From positions 682,001 to 746,000 of the forward strand of contig NZ_JADNYK010000002.1 in assembly GCF_017810075.1 (NCBI RefSeq): DNA of 64,000 nucleotides, in the 5' to 3' direction. The stretch comes from Pseudozobellia sp. WGM2 (GTDB lineage Bacteria > Bacteroidota > Bacteroidia > Flavobacteriales > Flavobacteriaceae). Below, in pieces: positions 60,380 to 64,000 of this stretch. The stretch's first letter is position 1, and the number at the start of each line of letters is the position of its first letter. A program made the position numbers and the translations under genes. The notes under the pieces are model-generated. The model saw nothing but the letters and a program-made list of their open reading frames with translations, did no database searches and was not told where the DNA came from.

Positions 60380-61630
60380 ATGGATATACAATTAGAAAAG
60401 AAAAAAGGATTACGGCTCAAACATTACGGTTACATTGCCTTGGGCCTGCTGCTGCTTTTTGTGGGATACCAACTGCTGTTCGCCAGTTCGGTATCTACTT
60501 TTCGAACCGATAAAGAAAAACTTTCCGTAGCTGCGGTAACCGAAGGAAAATTTGATGACTATATCACGATCAGCGGCAACGTTGCACCGATTGCCACGAT
60601 TTATATGGATGCCTATGAAGGTGGCCGAGTTAGCGAAAAATTGATTGAAGAAGGGGCAATGGTCAAAAAGGGCGATATTATTTTGAAGCTTGAAAACATG
60701 AATTTGTATGAGCAAATTTTAGCGAGCGAAAGTAACCTTGCACTCAAACAAAATGATTTAAGGTCTACCAAGTTGACGTTTGATTCCCGCCAAGTGGAAG
60801 GTAGGCGCTCTCTCGCAACCGCAAGTACAGATTTGCAACGTCTAAAGAGAAATTTTGAACAGAATAAGGCTCTTTATGACGAGGAACTTATTTCGAAAGA
60901 AGAGTATTTACTGTCCAAAGAAAATTTTGAGCTTTCCCAAAAACAGTATGACATTGTAAAGCTACAAACGGAGCAAGACGATGAACTTAGAAAAACATCG
61001 CTTACAGGTCTTGATGCCGATTTGAACCGAATGCAAAAAACATTGGGTATGGTCTACCAGCGATTAGACCATCTAAATGTACGGGCCCCTGCCGATGGGC
61101 AATTGGGGTTTCTTGACGCCGAGATTGGCCAAAGTATATCTCAAGGTGAAAGGATAGGACAGATTAATGTGTTGACCGATTATAAGATTGAAGCCAATAT
61201 AGATGAGCATTACATCGACCGGGTCAAGAGAGATCTTGTTGCGGTGTTGGAAAGAAATGGTAATCAGTTCCCGTTGCGGGTAAGAAAAGTATATCCTGAA
61301 GTTCGTAACGGCAGGTTCAAAGTAGATTTGGTCTTTACCGAAGAGAAACCAGAGACCATTCGCTCTGGGCAGAGTTATAATATTCGATTACAGTTGGGTG
61401 AATCTAGTGATGCCTTATTGTTGCCCAAAGGAAGTTTCTTTCAAAGCACAGGCGGACAATGGATTTTTGTAGTTGCTCCGGATGGTGATGAAGCTATGAA
61501 GAGAAATATTAGAATCGGAAAGCAAAACTCTAGATATTATGAGGTGCTTGAAGGTCTTGAAGCTGGCGAGAAGGTGATTACCAGTAATTATGATTCCTTT
61601 GGGGAAGCCGAAAAAATTGTATTAAAGTAA
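60380..61630 (+). CDS. Periplasmic adaptor of a tripartite efflux pump (HlyD/MacA-like)
   Basis: 416 residues. One N-terminal TM helix (about 13-32), a lipoyl half (YEGGRVSEKLIEEGAMVKKGD, about 76-96), a coiled-coil hairpin (about 110-215), the second lipoyl half (VRAPADGQLGFLDAEIGQSI, about 234-253) and a beta-barrel/membrane-proximal part with GLEAGEKVIT near the end. It links an inner membrane transporter to TolC. Here the partner is the MacB-like ABC transporter encoded downstream. Confidence 0.92.
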   Translation: MDIQLEKKKGLRLKHYGYIALGLLLLFVGYQLLFASSVSTFRTDKEKLSVAAVTEGKFDDYITISGNVAPIATIYMDAYEGGRVSEKLIEEGAMVKKGDIILKLENMNLYEQILASESNLALKQNDLRSTKLTFDSRQVEGRRSLATASTDLQRLKRNFEQNKALYDEELISKEEYLLSKENFELSQKQYDIVKLQTEQDDELRKTSLTGLDADLNRMQKTLGMVYQRLDHLNVRAPADGQLGFLDAEIGQSISQGERIGQINVLTDYKIEANIDEHYIDRVKRDLVAVLERNGNQFPLRVRKVYPEVRNGRFKVDLVFTEEKPETIRSGQSYNIRLQLGESSDALLLPKGSFFQSTGGQWIFVVAPDGDEAMKRNIRIGKQNSRYYEVLEGLEAGEKVITSNYDSFGEAEKIVLK

Positions 61631-61697
61631 GCCGAAAACTGTCACTAAGCTATTAAATGATAGTCTTTTATAATAACAACCTAAAATCAATCAAAAA

Positions 61698-62393
61698 ATG
61701 ATACAGATACAGAATCTAAAAAAGAGCTTCAGAACCGAGGAGGTGGAAACCTTGGCCTTGAACAAGGTGAATTTGAAAGTCGAAGAAGGCGAATTTGTGG
61801 CCATAATGGGGCCGTCGGGCTGTGGTAAATCTACATTGCTGAATATTATAGGCATGTTGGACAACCCTACCGAGGGTAGCTACAATTTTGCAGGGCATGA
61901 GGTAAGCAACCTTAAAGAGAGACAACGCACCGAATTAAGAAAGGGTAATTTAGGTTTTGTATTTCAGAGCTTCAACCTTATTGACGAGCTTACCGTTTAC
62001 GAAAATGTTGAGTTGCCCTTGATTTATCTTAAAATGGATAAAAAAGAGCGTCGTGAAAAAGTACGTGTGGTTTTGGAGCGTATGAAAATTGCCCATCGAG
62101 AGAAACATTTTCCACAACAATTATCAGGGGGCCAGCAACAACGTGTGGCCATATCTAGGGCAGTCGTTACCAACCCGAAATTGATACTTGCCGATGAACC
62201 TACGGGTAATCTAGACTCTAAAAATGGCATCGAGGTCATGAACTTGCTGACTGAGCTGAATCAAGAAGGCACCACTATCGTTATGGTTACACACTCAGAT
62301 AGAGACTCGCATTATGCACATCGGGTGGTCAATTTATTCGATGGCCAAATCGTAACCGAAAGCCAAAATAGAGCTATAGGAGCCATGATGTAA
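61698..62393 (+). CDS. ABC transporter ATP-binding protein (MacB/LolD type)
   Basis: 231 residues with a complete ATPase core: Walker A GPSGCGKST (38-46), Q-loop, signature LSGGQQQR (about 142-149), Walker B LILADEP (about 161-167) and the H-loop THSD. The spacing and FQSFNLIDELTVYENVELPL region are typical of MacB/LolD/FtsE-class ATPases. It powers the permease encoded 75 bp downstream, in an operon with TolC and the adaptor. Substrate unknown. Confidence 0.95.
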   Translation: MIQIQNLKKSFRTEEVETLALNKVNLKVEEGEFVAIMGPSGCGKSTLLNIIGMLDNPTEGSYNFAGHEVSNLKERQRTELRKGNLGFVFQSFNLIDELTVYENVELPLIYLKMDKKERREKVRVVLERMKIAHREKHFPQQLSGGQQQRVAISRAVVTNPKLILADEPTGNLDSKNGIEVMNLLTELNQEGTTIVMVTHSDRDSHYAHRVVNLFDGQIVTESQNRAIGAMM

Positions 62394-62468
62394 AAGGAGT
62401 TTATTCATCAATCAAGCAGCCTCTAATCAAGGACAAACGTCAACAGAATCAATCTAAAAACAGCAGTC

Positions 62469-64000
62469 ATGTTCAAAAACTATTTAAAAATAGCGTGGAG
62501 AAACTTAAAACGGAATAAGGGATATTCAGCTATTAATATCGGGGGTTTGGCTTTGGGTATGGCTGTGGTAATCATGATCGGTCTTTGGGTCATCGATGAA
62601 TTTACATTTAACAAGTACCATACAAACCATGATAAAATCGCTCAAATTTATAATCGAGGGCAGAACTTGACTACCGGTGAAATAGGTACATTTAACTCTA
62701 CTTTATATACCATGGGAACTGTTATAAAGGAGAATTATTCCGATTACTTCGATCACGTTTTACGCTCGACTTGGGGTGGTGATTATGTACTTACTGAATC
62801 TGGGGAAAGTTTCACCCAAAGCGGGCAGTTTATTGAAAGTGGAGCTCTTGATATGTTTTCGTTGGAAATGATTCAAGGTTCTCATGCCAGTTTAGAAGAA
62901 TTAAATGCCGTCGTACTATCAGAATCAGCTTCTACAGCTATTTTCGGAAATGAAAATCCCATAGGAAAATCCATAAAGATCAATAACGAAATGGATGCCG
63001 TTGTAAAGGGAGTTTATAAAGATTTGCCCAAAAATAACAGTTTTGGGTATTTAAAGTTTTTTGGTAATTGGAATTTAGTGGAGGCCAACGAACCCGAACG
63101 TTTTAAACGAATCAAAACGGTTTGGGACGATTGGTCTTTTCAGCTCTACGTGCAATTGAAACCCGGAATCGATTTTGAATCGACGAATACCGCCTTACAA
63201 AATCTATATACACAATACGGCCCTTCTGATGAACTCGAGATTTTTGGAAGACGTGGTTTGCATCCCTTTGCCTATCCGATGGACAAATGGCACTTATACT
63301 CCGAATTCGATGAGCAAGGCAAACCAACTGAGGGTCGGATCACTTTTGTATGGCTGTTTATCGCAATCGGAGCATTCGTTCTGTTCTTAGCGTGCATCAA
63401 CTTTATGAACTTAAGTACGGCACGTTCCGAAAAACGCTCGAAGGAGGTAGGTATTAGAAAAACGCTTGGTTCTAAAAAGAAGCAGTTGGTACTTCATTTT
63501 TTGAGTGAATCGCTATTGATTTCCAGTTTGGCAACGGTATTGGCTTTTTTATTGGTACTGTTATCCCTTCCTTGGTTTAACGACCTTGCCGGAAAAGCAA
63601 TGGAAATCCCTTGGGCAAATCCAGTTTTTTGGTTGGCCATAGTATTTACCATACTCATCACCGGTCTATTGGCAGGTAGTTACCCGGCGTTATATCTTTC
63701 CTCTTTCAGACCGGTCAAAGTTTTAAAGGGCACCTTTAAGGCTGGTCGTTACGCAACCGCTCCAAGAAAGGTGCTGGTCGTGTTTCAATTTGCGGTCTCC
63801 ATAATGCTAGCCGTGGGTACCGTCATTGTCTTCAATCAGATTGAATTTACTAAAGACAGGCCACTTGGCTATGACCAAAATAATTTGATATCGGTTCCGA
63901 TGAATAATCCGGAATACGCCGGTAAGTACGATTTGCTTCGTGCCGAACTGAAGAATACAGGTGCAGTTGAAGAAATGACTCAATCATCTTCGCCCTTAAT
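62469..64000 (+). CDS. ABC transporter permease (MacB/FtsX type), truncated by the window edge
   Basis: The frame is open from the ATG at 62469 to the right edge: 510 residues are visible. N-terminal TM helix (about 19-42) after MFKNYLKIAWRNLKRNKGYS, a large MacB-type periplasmic domain (about 45-295), then TM segments near 297-316 and 340-365, the second ending near a RSEKRSKEVGIRKTLGSKKKQ coupling segment (318-338). A second such repeat begins at RKVLVVFQFAVSIMLAVGT. Full-length relatives in Bacteroidota are about 800 residues, so roughly the last third is missing. It probably exports an unknown molecule or lipid with the ATPase, adaptor and TolC. Confidence 0.92.
   Translation, partial: MFKNYLKIAWRNLKRNKGYSAINIGGLALGMAVVIMIGLWVIDEFTFNKYHTNHDKIAQIYNRGQNLTTGEIGTFNSTLYTMGTVIKENYSDYFDHVLRSTWGGDYVLTESGESFTQSGQFIESGALDMFSLEMIQGSHASLEELNAVVLSESASTAIFGNENPIGKSIKINNEMDAVVKGVYKDLPKNNSFGYLKFFGNWNLVEANEPERFKRIKTVWDDWSFQLYVQLKPGIDFESTNTALQNLYTQYGPSDELEIFGRRGLHPFAYPMDKWHLYSEFDEQGKPTEGRITFVWLFIAIGAFVLFLACINFMNLSTARSEKRSKEVGIRKTLGSKKKQLVLHFLSESLLISSLATVLAFLLVLLSLPWFNDLAGKAMEIPWANPVFWLAIVFTILITGLLAGSYPALYLSSFRPVKVLKGTFKAGRYATAPRKVLVVFQFAVSIMLAVGTVIVFNQIEFTKDRPLGYDQNNLISVPMNNPEYAGKYDLLRAELKNTGAVEEMTQSSSPL

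Noticed and set aside
1-64000. tRNA, rRNA, insertion sequences, prophage, attachment sites and replication origin
   Set aside because: I looked for the usual signs (transposase and integrase motifs, terminal repeats, CCA-ended cloverleaf genes, DnaA boxes) and saw none that I can support; a covariance search for tRNAs was not possible here.

Overview
The window is a chromosomal stretch of a flavobacterium (Bacteroidota, Flavobacteriaceae, probably marine; the genus is not decided here). The DNA is moderately AT-rich and genes often start without a clear Shine-Dalgarno. Several promoters carry the Bacteroidota -7 box TAnnTTTG. The gene families are typical of the group: T9SS C-terminal sorting domains, TonB receptors with carboxypeptidase-regulatory domains, and DUF3098, DUF4271, DUF4296 and DUF4301 proteins. 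No rRNA, tRNA, IS element, CRISPR array or prophage was seen. The layout is mostly core chromosome.

Region 1 (1-13.4 kb). A partial phosphopantetheinyl transferase is followed by a tight operon of a thiamine-binding protein, a PnuC/PnuT transporter, a NadR-like kinase and a DUF4301 protein. A TPP riboswitch with a TonB receptor lies at 10.95-13.4 kb, so both parts probably serve vitamin uptake. Between them is the most unusual part of the window: five paralogous small secreted acidic PepSY-like proteins (3.6-6.8 kb). Each has its own sigma-54-like promoter (TGG-N12-C) and, 70-83 bp upstream of the -24 element, three direct TACMCA repeats at 20- and 10-bp spacing. The last three genes are a recent tandem triplication with a unit of about 708 bp. 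Directly after them comes a sigma-54 enhancer-binding response regulator, convergent with a hybrid histidine kinase that carries REC and Hpt domains. I infer one module in which a membrane phosphorelay drives an array of secreted proteins.

Region 2 (13.6-34.8 kb). Housekeeping and metabolism: an oxidoreductase, greA preceded by a possible small structured RNA, a HIT protein, a histidine kinase, a flavin reductase, a DUF3127 protein, aat, tag, a TonB-like protein, the ftsX-DUF3098-uppP-truB cluster, leuS with an extra segment before KMSKS, alanine dehydrogenase, an Lrp regulator, a saccharopine dehydrogenase-like protein and DUF423.

Region 3 (34.8-47.8 kb). pckA, a hemD-DUF4271-GT39 operon, a polyprenol-phosphate mannosyltransferase-dihydroorotase-DUF4296 operon, an SDR epimerase, tyrS, a lipoprotein, a LuxE-like ligase divergent from an FKBP isomerase across a perfect palindrome, and two tiny T9SS-sorted proteins.

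Region 4 (47.9-64 kb). A TonB receptor and a repeat-bearing lipoprotein stand divergent from a PhoB/PhoR-like pair, followed by trmB, a LysE-type transporter and an alkyltransferase-like protein. A second sigma-54 module closes the window: a PAS kinase and an NtrC-type regulator stand divergent from a TolC-adaptor-ABC efflux operon, with a palindrome and a -24/-12 promoter between them. The last permease runs off the right edge.
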